From: Allolobophora icterica
Lineage: Eukaryota; Annelida; Clitellata; Crassiclitellata; Lumbricidae
Length of the DNA: 64,000 nucleotides
Reading direction: 5' to 3'
Assembly: GCA_963556255.1 (NCBI GenBank)
Contig: OY744605.1
Span: 37,471,608 to 37,535,607, forward strand
The notes beneath the pieces were generated by a model. The model was given only the letters and a program-made list of their open reading frames with translations. It was not told the origin of the DNA and made no database searches. Below, piece by piece: positions 1-11,100 of this stretch; the first letter of the stretch is position 1; each line of letters opens with the position of its first letter. The translations under genes and the position numbers were made by a program.

Positions 1-2860
1 ATGCCATTATAATAGCCTTTCTTAAAGCCTGAGAACATGTAAGTAAGTCAGTAAGTACATTCTTTAATGAATGCTATCAAACGCACAGCGCTTTATAGAC
101 AATATTACACAGAGAGGAAAGAAAATAGAACAATGAAGTAATAACGTTAGTTAGATCAAAAATGAAATAATAGCAACAGAGCCTAACTGTACAGCATCCT
201 ACCCAGGAAACCTCGTCGGGTAAGAGAGTCAAACCAAAAGAGAACCAGATTATGAAAACGCGGGCGCAAATCACACCTGGTCTTTAGAACGGGAGGTAGA
301 AGGTCATGGAGGAGGTGACTAAGGTTTTAAAGAATGTTATCAGCTTTTTGCAGAGTTCCTCACATGTTGGAAAAGGAGGGAGGTAGCCAAGACGAATCAG
401 CTAAATGCAACTAAATATATCAATCTTTTATTCACCAACCAAATATGGTAGCACAAAAACAAACGATACAGCATTCACTGGACAGTAGACCTGCCCATAC
501 AATGCTAATTAAACATATTACACAGTCCACATGTATAACAACAATTTCACAGCTCAAACTGGTCTATTCTGGGTGTCTATAGACTATATTACATGTGATT
601 ATTCAAGTTATATCATCACATGTTAGGTTGTCCAAATTTGGATGGGCCGTATTAAGAAATCGACTAAATGTAAATGAACACGATTTCTATAGCGATCGCA
701 TTGCCTCGATTCTGCTAAAGTTGACTAAATGTAAAAGGTTGTACTAAATGAACACGTTTTCTATAGCGATCGCACTAGATTCTGCTCACATTTTCAATGA
801 ACTGGTCGGGTGAGATCTGGCGCAGTATATGTTTAGCAATATAAGTCTTTACTAACCTGTGAAACGTGCGTAATCCTCCAGTAACATGCTTTGCTGTGCA
901 TCCGTAAGCAGCACATGATTTAGTCATTTTTCGATAAAATTTACTTAAACTAATCGGCTCAATTTAGATAAACAACGTTAAAACTCCATCGCACACGATA
1001 ACCTTATCAAGCTTTCTTCAACCCATGACGTCACACACCATAGATAAGTACTGACTTCATGAAAAGTTCAGATTTAGCCTGGGAGCTGGCTTGCATACAC
1101 CATCCAGGTTTATTATATCTATGGTCTACACTAGCGAATATAATGATATGTTCTTTTCTGTGATTGGTTGAGATAAAAATAGCTTATAGAAACAGACTAC
1201 GATTCCGACACGAGTAGCTTAAGAGGCTGTACCCAAATGACGTCACGCGAGTTCAGCCGATTTTTATCCACACCCTTTCCATTTTGATAATAAAACATGC
1301 TTCAAATCACATTTATGATTTATTGTAATTTCTAATAATTATTTCTTGTGGCGCTGCACTCTGGTGTTGTAAGGAGAAAGTCATGTAGTAACGGGGAGCT
1401 GAGATTTGTAAAGCTGAGATTTCTTGACATTAACTTGGAAATATCGTCTACCAATTACTACAGATAATTTTATTCATACAATCATTTTACTGGTGTGAAC
1501 ATCTGCATTACTGGTTACGCAATTAATATTTTCCAGATGATAATTATTGAAAGATACTTTCAAGTTTGTAGTAGAACGAAGAAATATGGATAGAGTGATT
1601 TTTAGCAATCACATATTCCACAGAACGAAATGCTCTGGTAGGGTCATTAGAATAAAAATGTGTAATAACAGTTTTTTTACAGAAATTTACAAAATGTAGG
1701 CTATGCTTCCATTCTCCCAATGCGATGCAATATAGTCCTTCATGGAATAAATAGGGAGAGCACGGATCTCTTCATCCTGCACTCTCCATTTTCTTCGTTC
1801 GCTATTACAACAATTAGTTCACGTGAACATTTCAAACCAAAGATATAATAAAATACTAGATCACTTATCACTCCTTTGCTGTTGACATGTAGTGAGTAAA
1901 GATAAATTTATGAATAAAGTGTGACGGTGACCATAGGCCTACACATAAATATTGAAATAATCAGATAGACCCCTATCATGACCCACACCCCAGCCGGCAG
2001 TCGTTATTATTTGGATGACTACCCCAGCTTCACTTTATAAAATCAATCTTCTATAACAACCAGAACACTGTGACATACATACATTAGCTTACTTCGATAA
2101 GACACTACAAACCACGAGTAACCCACTAACCCACTCACGGTGTCTGAGTGGTTGCAATCCTGGTCTGCTGGGTTGATGATGGGGTTGGCATCAGTCTGTG
2201 AGGATGTGTTAATTATTACAGTCGTTGTCTCTGTTGGAGATCATTAAGGCTGCGTGTTATCCGTAGCTTCTTAATGATCACACCGAGGCCGCGGTCGACC
2301 GACCGTATCGGACAGATCCCTATGACCCAGACCCCAGCCGAAGGTCGTTATGACATAGGCCTAATTATACGACTACCACTTCCGCAGCCCACGCAGGGCT
2401 TATTGGTTAATAGTGAGCAAGAATGCACTTAAATTTCGCTTTGAATTCTCCCTTATTAAGGAATGCCCTGAGATTGTGTATTAAGTAGTAAGTAAGTAAG
2501 TAAGTATATTCTTTATTTGACCAGTTGACATAACGCACTCTGGTTTAGGCCTACATACATGTAAGTAGGGCCTAAGCAGTATGAGAATTGTAGAAAAATA
2601 ACTGGGGGTTAGACCTTGATTCCTGTGGAGTTGGAGTGTGCAATGAAGGCTTTACTATGGGGGTCCTAAGAAAGACTAGGGGGGTTGAACCCCCAACTCC
2701 CCGACAATTTTCACCCTGGGCCTAAGTCAGTAAGTAATCATACTAATAAGCAAGTAATCATAGTAATTATAAAGACAACGTTTACTTCTTGCAAAAATAT
2801 TTTGCAAACAAAATTATCATAAGACGCAAAAGTCTTTCTGTAAAGAAGACAACCAACTTT
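1..2860. other. Intergenic DNA, no gene seen
   Basis: No coding region can be supported here. The stretch holds short repeats only. A repeat 3' tail on the minus strand lies at about 33-110, with GTAA-type units next to the motif AGCGCTGTGCG. A tandem duplication at about 655-785 repeats a segment with CTATAGCGATCGCA. A diverged duplication is seen at about 1957-2025 and 2308-2385, each around CCCCAGCCG. A GTAA run lies at about 2487-2505. The segment 2664-2715 matches 63385-63440 in reverse orientation. Confidence 0.6.
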
Positions 2861-3224
2861 ACGTCACTCACCAACAAAGAATTAGAATTTACTTTAATAA
2901 GATTTACTGTGATTGTACGCAACGCAACTGCAGCCATTGACACGGTTCCCATGACGTCTATTAAGAGATCAGTGTGTATCCAGGGCCACCGACAGAAATT
3001 CCGGGCCCCTACGCAGAGCAATCACGGGCCCTTAGGCAGAGCAGTCGTGGGCCCCTAGGGAGAACAGTGACGGGCCCCTAGGCAGAGCAGTTATGGGCCT
3101 CTAAACTATCTTTAGGCTTTATATAAGTAGGCCTATAATATCGTACGGTCGTACGAAAAAATAAAACAAAACTCAAATTGATATAATAAACGCGCGTGTA
3201 CGACCGTACAATATTATATTTATA

Positions 3225-4140
3225 CAGTCTTGTTGTCCTCGAGACCAAGGTCTTGGTCTCGAGTGCACTCGAGTTCGTTTTTAAAAGTCTTGGTCTTGGT
3301 CTTGGTCTTGAGGTTCAAGGTCTTGGTCTTGGTCTTGGTCTTGAGGTTCAAGGTCAAGGTCTTGGTCTTGGTCTTGGTCTTGAGGTGGAAAGTCTTGGTC
3401 TTGGTCTCGCAAGACCAAGACCAAGACCGGCTGTTAATATGAACAGTCATTTAACAAAACTCAAGAATTCTGTATCAAGCCTGCTTGCATCATACGACCA
3501 ATAGCCTAGCTATGGATGGATACATGTCATGTTGGTCAGGAAAACTCATTGGCAGCAGCAACAGTTATTCTGTATCAGACGGTATGATAAACCATGGGAA
3601 GATTTCAAAAGGACTCACTATCTGTACAGTTACATCCAGTGCTTGAAAAGCTACTCTGTGTGTGTCAGCGCTCAGCGACTTCAGCACCTGTAGAACGTAT
3701 TTTTTCACATGGCGGAATTTTTATGAGGCCCACCAGGCACGTCTTGGTCAGAAAATTCTGAGCGAATTGTTTTTTTTTTATAAAATATAAAAGGCATTTG
3801 GTATAAGAGTTTGCATGAAGGACTCTTGAATACAAATTCGGATTTCTCTGCAGTTTGCATTTAAAGTTAATTTGCTTGAATAAAATAAAAGACTCATGTT
3901 TTCATTAAAATAGACTTGACAATTTTTAGAAGTCTTGACCTGATTTAGATTTTTTTGGTCTTGGTCTTGGTCTTGGTCTCGAGGTTCAAGGTCTTGGTCT
4001 TGGTCTTGGTCTCGAGGTTCAAAGTCTTGGTCTTGGTCTTGGTCTCGAGGTTCAAGGTCTTGGTCTTGGTCTTGGTCTTGAGGTTCAAGGTCTTGGTCTT
4101 GGTCTTGGTCTTGAGGTTTAAGGTCTTGACAACAAGACTG
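3225..4140 (+). mobile_element. hAT transposon, decayed, with 8-bp target duplication
   Basis: The ends are inverted copies of CAGTCTTGTTGTC, flanked by a perfect 8-bp duplication TATTTATA (3217-3224 and 4141-4148). This is the signature of hAT insertion. Long subterminal arrays of TCTTGG units occupy both ends (about 3240-3430 and 3953-4133). The interior, about 3625-3790 on the plus strand, retains a piece of the transposase C-terminal dimerisation region. It reads SAPVERIFSHGG and, after a frameshift, a leucine-rich tail. At 916 bp the copy is far too short to be autonomous. A related copy lies at 5702-6070. Confidence 0.85.
3633..3790 (+). pseudogene. hAT transposase C-terminal (dimerisation) remnant
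   Basis: The plus-strand translation gives PVLEKLLCVCQRSATSAP followed by VERIFSHGGIFMRP. This is the conserved A-x-V-E-R-x-F-S-x-G-G core of the hAT C-terminal dimerisation region. A stop and frame change near 3757 break it, and the continuation (LGQKILSELFF) lies in another frame. No DDE catalytic core or BED finger is left in this copy. Confidence 0.7.
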
Positions 4141-4324
4141 TATTTATATAATATTATATACACCTATGATTTTATTCAGATGCTTGAAGTTTAAACTGAT
4201 TGTAGTTAAGCGTCAGAATAACTGAATATAATGTTTTTCATAAGTTGATTGCGGGCCCGACCCGGGCCCCTAAAAAGTCGCCGGGCCTCTGGGCATTTGT
4301 CTCCCCCTGCTCCCCCTCTCGTGT

Positions 4325-4720
4325 ATCTATAACCTAGGTCATTGTATGTATATGTACAGCCAGTGTGTATCTAGATATACACTGGCTGTACATATACATA
4401 CAATGACCAGTGTATATCTAGATATACACTGGCTGTACATATACATACAATGACCTAGGTTATAGATACACACTGATCTCTTAATAGGCGTCATGGGAAC
4501 CGTGTCAATGGCTGCGGTTGCGTTGCGTACAATCACAGTAAATCTTATTAAAGTAAATTCTAATTCTTTGTTGGTGAGTGACGTATACTACATATATATA
4601 TGTATAGGTCAGTATATACTATATATATATATTATATATATAGTATATACTGAACTATACATGTATAGGTCAGTATATACAATAGTATATACTGACCTAT
4701 ACATATATATGTAGTATATA
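4325..4720. repeat. Nested palindromes, AT-rich
   Basis: Two near-perfect palindromes follow each other. The first (4325-4470) has arms of about 43 bp around CAGTGT/ACACTG steps and an internal palindrome repeated twice. The second (about 4583-4720) pairs a motif containing ATAGGTCAGTATATAC with its reverse complement and has an AT core. Each could extrude as a cruciform. The first palindrome touches the right arm of the 2861-4583 inverted repeat. Confidence 0.75.
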
Positions 4721-4765
4721 TATGATGTAATATCTTACTGCGTAGGCCTACTTGTCAGTTTGAAT

Positions 4766-4825
4766 TAATAAAGATTATTATTATTATTATTATTATTATC
4801 ATTATTATTATTATTATTATTATTA
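4766..4825. repeat. (ATT)n microsatellite
   Basis: A run of ATT triplets with one ATC interruption. It follows a tail-like sequence (AATAAAGATT), so it may be the 3' tail of an unrecognised retroposon. Confidence 0.85.
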
Positions 4826-4909
4826 CGGGTCAGTGTAGGCATGGACGCAACATCTTTACTTTCTGCCGGCCAGATTCTGTGCACTAGCTTTCGGGATATC
4901 GAACTCTCA

Positions 4910-5375
4910 TCACTTTCGGCGATTCGGCGATTCGGGATTCGGCGATTCGGGATTCGGCGATTCGAGTCGGCAGTGGTTTTCGGCGAATCGGACGCTTGGT
5001 AGAAAACTGCTTTCGGCGAATCGGCGGATTTGGCTTTCGGTGATTCGGGATTCGGCGATTCGAGTCGGCAGTGGTTTTCGGCGAATCGGACGCTTGGTAG
5101 AAAACTGCTTTCGGCGAATCGGCGGATTTGGCTTTCGGTGATTCGGGATTCGGCGATTCGAGTCGGCAGTGGTTTTCGGCGAATCGGACGCTTGGTAGAA
5201 AACTGCTTTCGGCGAATCGGCGGATTTGGCTTTCGGTGATTCGGGATTCGGCGATTCGAGTCGGCAGTGGTTTTCGGCGAATCGGACGCTTGGTAGAAAA
5301 CTGCTTTCGGCGATTCGGCGGATTTTGCAGTTTAAGGGCTTTCGGCGATTCGGGATTCGGCGATTCGGGTAGACC
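4910..5375. repeat. 98-bp minisatellite, about 4 copies
   Basis: The phrase GAGTCGGCAGTGGTTTT recurs at 4964, 5062, 5160 and 5258, an exact 98-bp period. Each unit is itself built from TTCGGCGATTCG sub-repeats. Adjacent units look almost identical. Because 98 is not a multiple of three, the open frames across the array change reading frame between units and are not likely to be genes. Confidence 0.9.
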
Positions 5376-5701
5376 CCTGTGTAACACCGTAATAGCGCCA
5401 TAATGCAAGCTTGTTACGCCGGGTTGGTAGGCCCTAGAGCATCGTATGAATAGGTTTCGGCGTAGAACACAAAACTTGTCCTAAACGGCTTAACGCATAG
5501 TTGTATGCAGCCATTCATTGATCTGTTGCTATTTGAAATAGGTTGCGATTAGTAGAAATGTAGAAAATAATAAAATAGAGACGATGTTAGAAGCTCTTTC
5601 TTAATGCAATCTTCTTCTTCTTTCGCTACTATAGGCCATCTAGCGATTGACTAACTTATTCAGCACCAACGTCACAACAGATTGAACAGAACTTATTTCG
5701 C
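5376..5701. other. Unannotated spacer
   Basis: No coding region, tandem repeat or recognisable element seen. Confidence 0.5.
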
Positions 5702-6070
5702 CAGACTTGTTGTCCTCGAGACCAAGGTCTTGGTCTTGGTCTTGGTCTTGAGGTTCAAAGTCTTGGTCTTGGTCTTGAGGTTCAAAGTCTTGGTCTTGGT
5801 CTCGCAAGACCAAGACCAAGACCGGCTGTCAATATGAAGAGTCGTTTAACAAAACTCAAGAATTTAAAAATTTATCAAGCCTGTTTGCATCATAGCCTAC
5901 GACAAATACTTACGACGGATGCAAGTTTTGTTGGTCAGGAAAACGTTTTTAAAAGTCTTGGTCTTGGTCTTAGTCTCGAGACCAAAGGTCTTGGTCTTGA
6001 GGTTCAAAGTCTTGGTCTTGGTCTCGAGGTTCAAAGTCTTGGTCTTGAGGTTTAAGGTCTTCACACACTG
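5702..6070 (+). mobile_element. Second copy of the TCTTGG-type hAT family, internally deleted
   Basis: The left end reads CAGACTTGTTGTCC, one base from the end of the 3225-4140 element, and the same TCTTGG subterminal arrays follow. The interior (about 5822-5940) matches about 3430-3545 of the first copy. The transposase remnant is missing. The right end (TCACACACTG) is diverged and I found no clear 8-bp target duplication, so the right boundary is approximate. Confidence 0.6.
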
Positions 6071-6591
6071 GAAAACACATTTTAACATTGTTTTTCAACC
6101 GTCATAGCGACTTGATATGATATAGCGCCGATCCCCGCCTATAGGACGGGCAAACATCTAGTTTAATGTTAGGCCTATATAATATAAATAGTAAGAGCAT
6201 TTATACATGACAAGACGACCGGGAGATGGAAAATAATTATATATGGGACAATAGGGCCTACTATAATACTTTATTACTGTGCCTTCTCAGAGATCACAGT
6301 CTCAGCCTTGCCTCGTGCATGTAAGAAATTGGCACCCCCACTTTTTAGACCAAAGTTACGCCGCTGAATGAGATCCTTCATCGTGGCCCGTTTGAATGGG
6401 TGCCCGCCATTTAACGTCCCCGTGTACGAAGCATGGTTAGCCCGAGATTCAAATCTCTTTAATAAACTTAAGTCAGTATCGGTATTCGAACTACCATCCC
6501 TAGGCCTACGTCCAGAGGTGCCTTGACGTGACCTCTAACCAATGTTGCTAACCGGGCCGCCTTCGGAAAGAAGGTAATATTAGGCTATGCT
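6071..6591. other. Unannotated spacer
   Basis: No gene or repeat structure that I can support. Confidence 0.5.
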
Positions 6592-7664
6592 CATAGGCGT
6601 AGGAGGCGGGGGGTGAGAGGGGGCAAACCCCCCCCCCCCCAAATTTCGGGCATTCCTGTTTTTCGGGCAAGTAGGCACCGGGAAAAATTCTGAACAATTT
6701 GCCCGAATCGGAATAGTATTACTGTATTAGACACTATTAGTAGCTACTAGCTCGCAAACCACCATAACATTTGTCACGGCTTCGTGTCCCGACTTGGCCT
6801 ATGACAAACGGCCAGAACATCGTGGTGATAGAAGAACACCATGCAGATGCCTCAAACTATATCACATCTCTCAGGAGGCCACATCAATCGAAGAGTACCC
6901 TTCGCCGTAATCACCCCAGAGTCGATGAATCTGACATCTCCCGACTGGTGTGTAAGTTGGGCCGCTGCCTGCCTGCGTTCCACCCTACCGGCCTGGAGTC
7001 GGCCAGCAAGTCTGATGGGGCGATACAAGGGATTGTTGAGGAGGGGAGAGTAGGAGAATACAGAGGTTGTGGGACAGAGAACATGAGACAGACGGAGTTG
7101 AAAGACGAACGGTGAAGAGGAACTGGGATAGATAGAAACGATAGATTGGTATATGTAAACTGTATAATTTATGTAGGTCGATACGTTAAAACTCTAAAAA
7201 CCTCCTTTGGTCCACGATTGAATACGTTGCGCTCTCTATAGGCCACGACATGGTTTAGAGAGACGCGACAGCATTTATAGTCTTATTCAATGATGTACTA
7301 AATCGACCCTAGTGAAAGTTCAAGTTCTGATGAAGAGGATGCTAACCAACCTGACTCTGAGAATGAGAACTTCAACACTCCCTCTAGCGATGATGTAATG
7401 AAGGATGGCCAGCCTTGCCCAAACAAATCGGCCGGACGTGAAGGAACTCGAAGGGATTTTAACCGCGAGTGGTTTAAGAGCAGGCCCACCGAACGGGGGG
7501 CAGAGGAGGCAAATTCCCAGGGGCCCGGCGACTTTTTGGGCTGTTCTAGAGAGACTTGAAGTTAGACTACTATAAATGCACGACGCCATGGCAATTACTC
7601 GGAATTTTTTCGGGCAAAAATAAAATCTTGACCCCCCGCCGCTGAAATTTCCCCTACGCCTATG
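6592..7664. mobile_element. hAT-like element, CATAGGCGTAGG termini, 8-bp target duplication
   Basis: The ends are inverted copies of CATAGGCGTAGG. They are flanked by a perfect 8-bp duplication GCTATGCT (6584-6591 and 7665-7672). G/C-rich subterminal blocks (runs of C, and AAATTTCGGGC) lie at both ends. The interior contains a coding-like piece at about 7305-7485. A 188-bp member of the same family with its own 8-bp duplication lies at 62659-62846. The 8-bp duplication suggests the hAT superfamily, but no diagnostic transposase core is visible. Confidence 0.75.
7305..7485 (+). pseudogene. Acidic coding-like fragment inside the hAT-like element
   Basis: One plus-strand frame reads SESSSSDEEDANQPDSENEN and continues to REGTRRDFNREWFKS before running into repeat sequence. 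A serine/acidic stretch followed by R-x-F-N-x-x-W-F resembles the N-terminal part of some hAT or TTF-finger transposases, but this is a weak resemblance. The fragment has no in-frame continuation in the element. Confidence 0.3.
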
Positions 7665-7672
7665 GCTATGCT

Positions 7673-8086
7673 TGATAACAAGATCCACGATATTACTTCA
7701 AATTTTATTTACAACGTGTCGACTGCTTATTAGCGCAGCTATAATCTTTGCCATCTAACTTCGCTCGACCCTAAGGGCTCTTATAGGCCTACTAACTTAT
7801 AAAAATAATATCTAGGGCTAGGCTATAGCGTATTATAGACCATCGACCTCTTGCATAGGCGAGATTTGTGTAGCGCTATACGTCGGGCCTTTATTGGGCG
7901 ATTTCACAGCCATTTGAGACAAACTCATAAGCAACCGATTGAATTCTGGGATATAAATGGCCGCTTCATTGTTTAATAACCGCCGCCAGGATATAAACCA
8001 CACGTGAAGTGCTGTGGAATATCCCAGATTTCAGTCGTTTTATATTTTATCAAGTAATTCGTAATACAGTTAGATATTTTCTAGAA
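7673..8086 (+). promoter_or_regulatory. Presumed promoter and 5' UTR of PPM1G
   Basis: This sequence lies between the hAT-like element and the PPM1G start codon. No canonical TATA box stands out. The transcription start cannot be placed from sequence alone. The assignment rests only on position upstream of exon 1. Confidence 0.35.
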
Positions 8087-8197
8087 ATGGGAGCTTATCT
8101 CACGCTTCCGGTTCGGGAGAAGGAATCGAGAGATTTTGATGGCGATTTCTTGAGTTTTGGGGCTTCGTCTATGCAAGGATGGCGTATGACACAAGAA
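8087..8197 (+). CDS. PPM1G: PPM1G coding exon 1
   Basis: Encodes [12 protein letters not shown] to MQGWRMTQE, ending in phase 0 at a strong donor GTAAGT. Glycine 2 leaves N-terminal myristoylation possible. MQGWR is the conserved PP2C start of the catalytic fold. Confidence 0.93.
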
Positions 8198-11100
8198 GTA
8201 AGTATTGTGATCGCTGTTTTCGGTTACGTGCTTTTGCCACAAACTGTTTGACGTATTTAAACTCGTTTACGTACATTCTTTAAATATAATATAGTCGATT
8301 AACGTCTTGCTGTATAGGGGAGACCGGGGCTGGTTGCAACAGGGGTTGGTTGCAACACCCTCGCTAGTTAAGCGCTGTATAATAGCAGCGTGAAATTAAC
8401 TCGCCTCACATGTACAGAATAGCTTTTAGGTCAATGTGACCTAATGTGTTTGTAGGTAGTTGATAATGGCTACATAAAAAAACCAAAAGTTTTTTTTTCG
8501 CAATCAAAGTAAGTTTCCCGGCTTCGTTTTCTTTCGTAATGTAGCTGAATGTTTTGGATCAATTTAATGTGGTTTGGTGTCATAATTGGGACAAGGAATT
8601 GGGCTTCAAAATGCATTTAGCCATTTTATTTAAAAACAACGCTGTCGACAAAATTTTCCATAACAATGTCTCTGCAGTGCCTTGGGGTTGGTTGCAACAT
8701 TTTCATTGGGGTTGGTTGCAACATGTTGCAACCAACCCCAATGCATTTGTTTTGAAAAACCGTGTTCATATACTCGTCACAATTATGGCACATGATATCC
8801 TAATATTATATGCAGTGCACTAATTGGTACTAATTGAATTATTTTAACCATGGACGTGTTTTAATCACCTAATCATTGTGTTTTGTAAACCTAATTACTA
8901 TGTGTGACTATGAGAAATCATAAACGAGAAAGTGATCACGGTTCTGCTAGTAAAGAAACAATTATTATGGATGCAGTGACAGAAAGTTATTTATAATGGA
9001 GCTTGCCTTAGACAGTCTTGAAAAGTCAAAACGTTCATTATTAAATATTAACTTAAATCTGCTCGTTTGGCCAATGTGGCAATGCCGAATTCAGAATATA
9101 AACCAAACAGAAAAATATTTTCAGACCAACAAGAACAATTAATTGCTAAATATTTGGTGATGGTTGGGGACATGTAATATGGGTTATCGTCTAAGGAAGC
9201 ACATGAACTTGCTTACCAATGTGCTGCTAAATTCAGTGTGAACTTTCTCCGACAGCGGTCTGCTAAGTCTGCTGCTGGTGAAGATTGGCTTTCGGGATTT
9301 ATTTGTGAATCGTTTTATCAATACAGAGACCAGAAGCCACGAGCATGGCAAGAGCAACTAGTTTCAACGCAACAACCGTATGCTCGTTCTTTGACAAACT
9401 ATGTGCAGTTATTGATCGTCATACTTTCCAAGAAGTGATATTTACAATCTCGATGAAACCAGAGTAACCACTTTTTGCAACGCCTTCATAAGTTATCTCT
9501 CGCAGGGGCCTAAAGCAGATTGATGCGTTGACATCGCTGAAAGTGGGGAGTTGGTGACTTTGGAGTTAGCAGTGAATGCATGTGGGAATTCTGCGCCTCC
9601 AATGTTTGTCATTCAGTCCTTTTTGCTGATGGACAGCCACACATTAGCATCGAAGCTATGGATCTCTGCAAACAGAATGGTGTGGTGATACTGACGTTTC
9701 CACCACACTGTTCTCGCAAACTTCAGCCCCCACTTGACCGCAATGTCTACGGGCCCTTCAAGAAATATTTCAATATTGTGGCTGCAAGCCTGCAACCTGG
9801 ATGAAAAATCATCCTGAGATTAACATGACAATTTTTGATTCACCAAGAATTGTATCTCAAGCCCTCCCAAACTTCATAACGCCGTCAAATATACAAGCAG
9901 GGTTTAGGATATATTTTTAATTTGTTCAATTTATTACATTCTTAGATGTAGGCAGGCCTCAGTAAACAGCTTGAGTTGAATAATTAGACTACTTTCAATA
10001 CTGTTGCAACCATCCCCAGGGTCGTTGCAACCAACCCCGGCCCGGGGTTGGTTGCAACACTTTGAAGCCTTCTGTTCCATTGGCTATTGTGGGCACCTGT
10101 TTTGTCACAGAGACTGTCGCCATAGCTTGTTTTGGTGCCGAGATATAAAGGATATATATGGGCTAAACTGGTTTTAGGTTGTTCCAAAAATATAAAAAAT
10201 ATCACAACAAATATGAAATTTGTTGCAACCAACCCCGGTCTCCCCTACGTACTCTCAATTGTTTTTGTAGTCCCGCCAGATCCCAATATCTATTTGTTAG
10301 GAAGAAGCAGAATCCCGAAAAAGAAAGAATATAAAGTTCTGTTGTGTGCGAGATCCCCGAAAATCGTTTTCAGGATTGTCCATTTCAATAACTTGGTCGG
10401 TAGGAAACTGTTTTCCGGATTGAGCTTCTTTTGCTATTGTCATCACTTTCGGGCAATCGTATTTCGGGATTTGGATAGATGCGACCCTTTTTGACAGTTT
10501 GTAATGGTAATTGCGAAGACTGAGTGCCTCCCTATATAAACAATATGGTTGCCACCGACTTTGCTCCAATAGAGCGCCGCTGCCTACCAGCCATATCCCA
10601 CAATGCAATGCGCTAACTAAAGTCGAACACTTGACTTGAAGTCAAACGAAAATGAACGTTAATTAGATTGAAAATTAAAATATATGCATACAGCCATACA
10701 TCTTAAGAAATGGTTTAATCCGTTATATTATATATATAAAAATGCTACCTACCAGGAACATCCCACAAATGCAATGTGCTAAGTAAGTAAGTAAAACGAA
10801 CACTTATATTACAAACACAACTGATTGATTTTGTTTATAACGGACTAGCTGGTTTACCTGGCGTTGCCCGGGGTTATAAGCTTCAATCCCTGTAGCGAAT
10901 AAGCAACAAAAGTTAATGTGAAGTGAAATCCCTACGGCTGCGCCATCTGGCGAATCTTTAGAAATGCGTGCCGGTGACAGAGAATTGGCGGTCAAACACA
11001 CAGAATCTTCTCGGGCGGCGCCATCTGGCGAATGAAAATAGGTCGACTCGAATTTGTTTGGACCAGGTAAAAAGTGGGGGTTTGGGAGAGGTTTTGGCCC

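Larger units (their letters stand above)
2861..4583. repeat. Composite inverted-repeat block
   Basis: Arms of about 120 bp at 2861-2980 and 4464-4583 are reverse complements with two mismatches that I can see. Between them lie a G/C-rich tandem repeat of about 27 bp (about 2990-3110, core GGGCCCCTAGGCAGAGCAGT), a hAT element with its own target duplication (3225-4140), and a fragment at 4247-4322 that resembles the interior of the 6592-7664 element. The outer structure looks like an older foldback element into which the hAT copy jumped. Confidence 0.6.

Noticed and set aside
4884..5408. Frames of 163 and 174 residues on the minus strand
   Set aside because: They are translations of the 98-bp minisatellite in two frames, low complexity, with no domain.
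6771..7115. 114-residue plus-strand frame inside the 6592-7664 element
   Set aside because: No recognisable transposase motif, no agreement with the coding-like piece downstream, and a second frame overlaps it.
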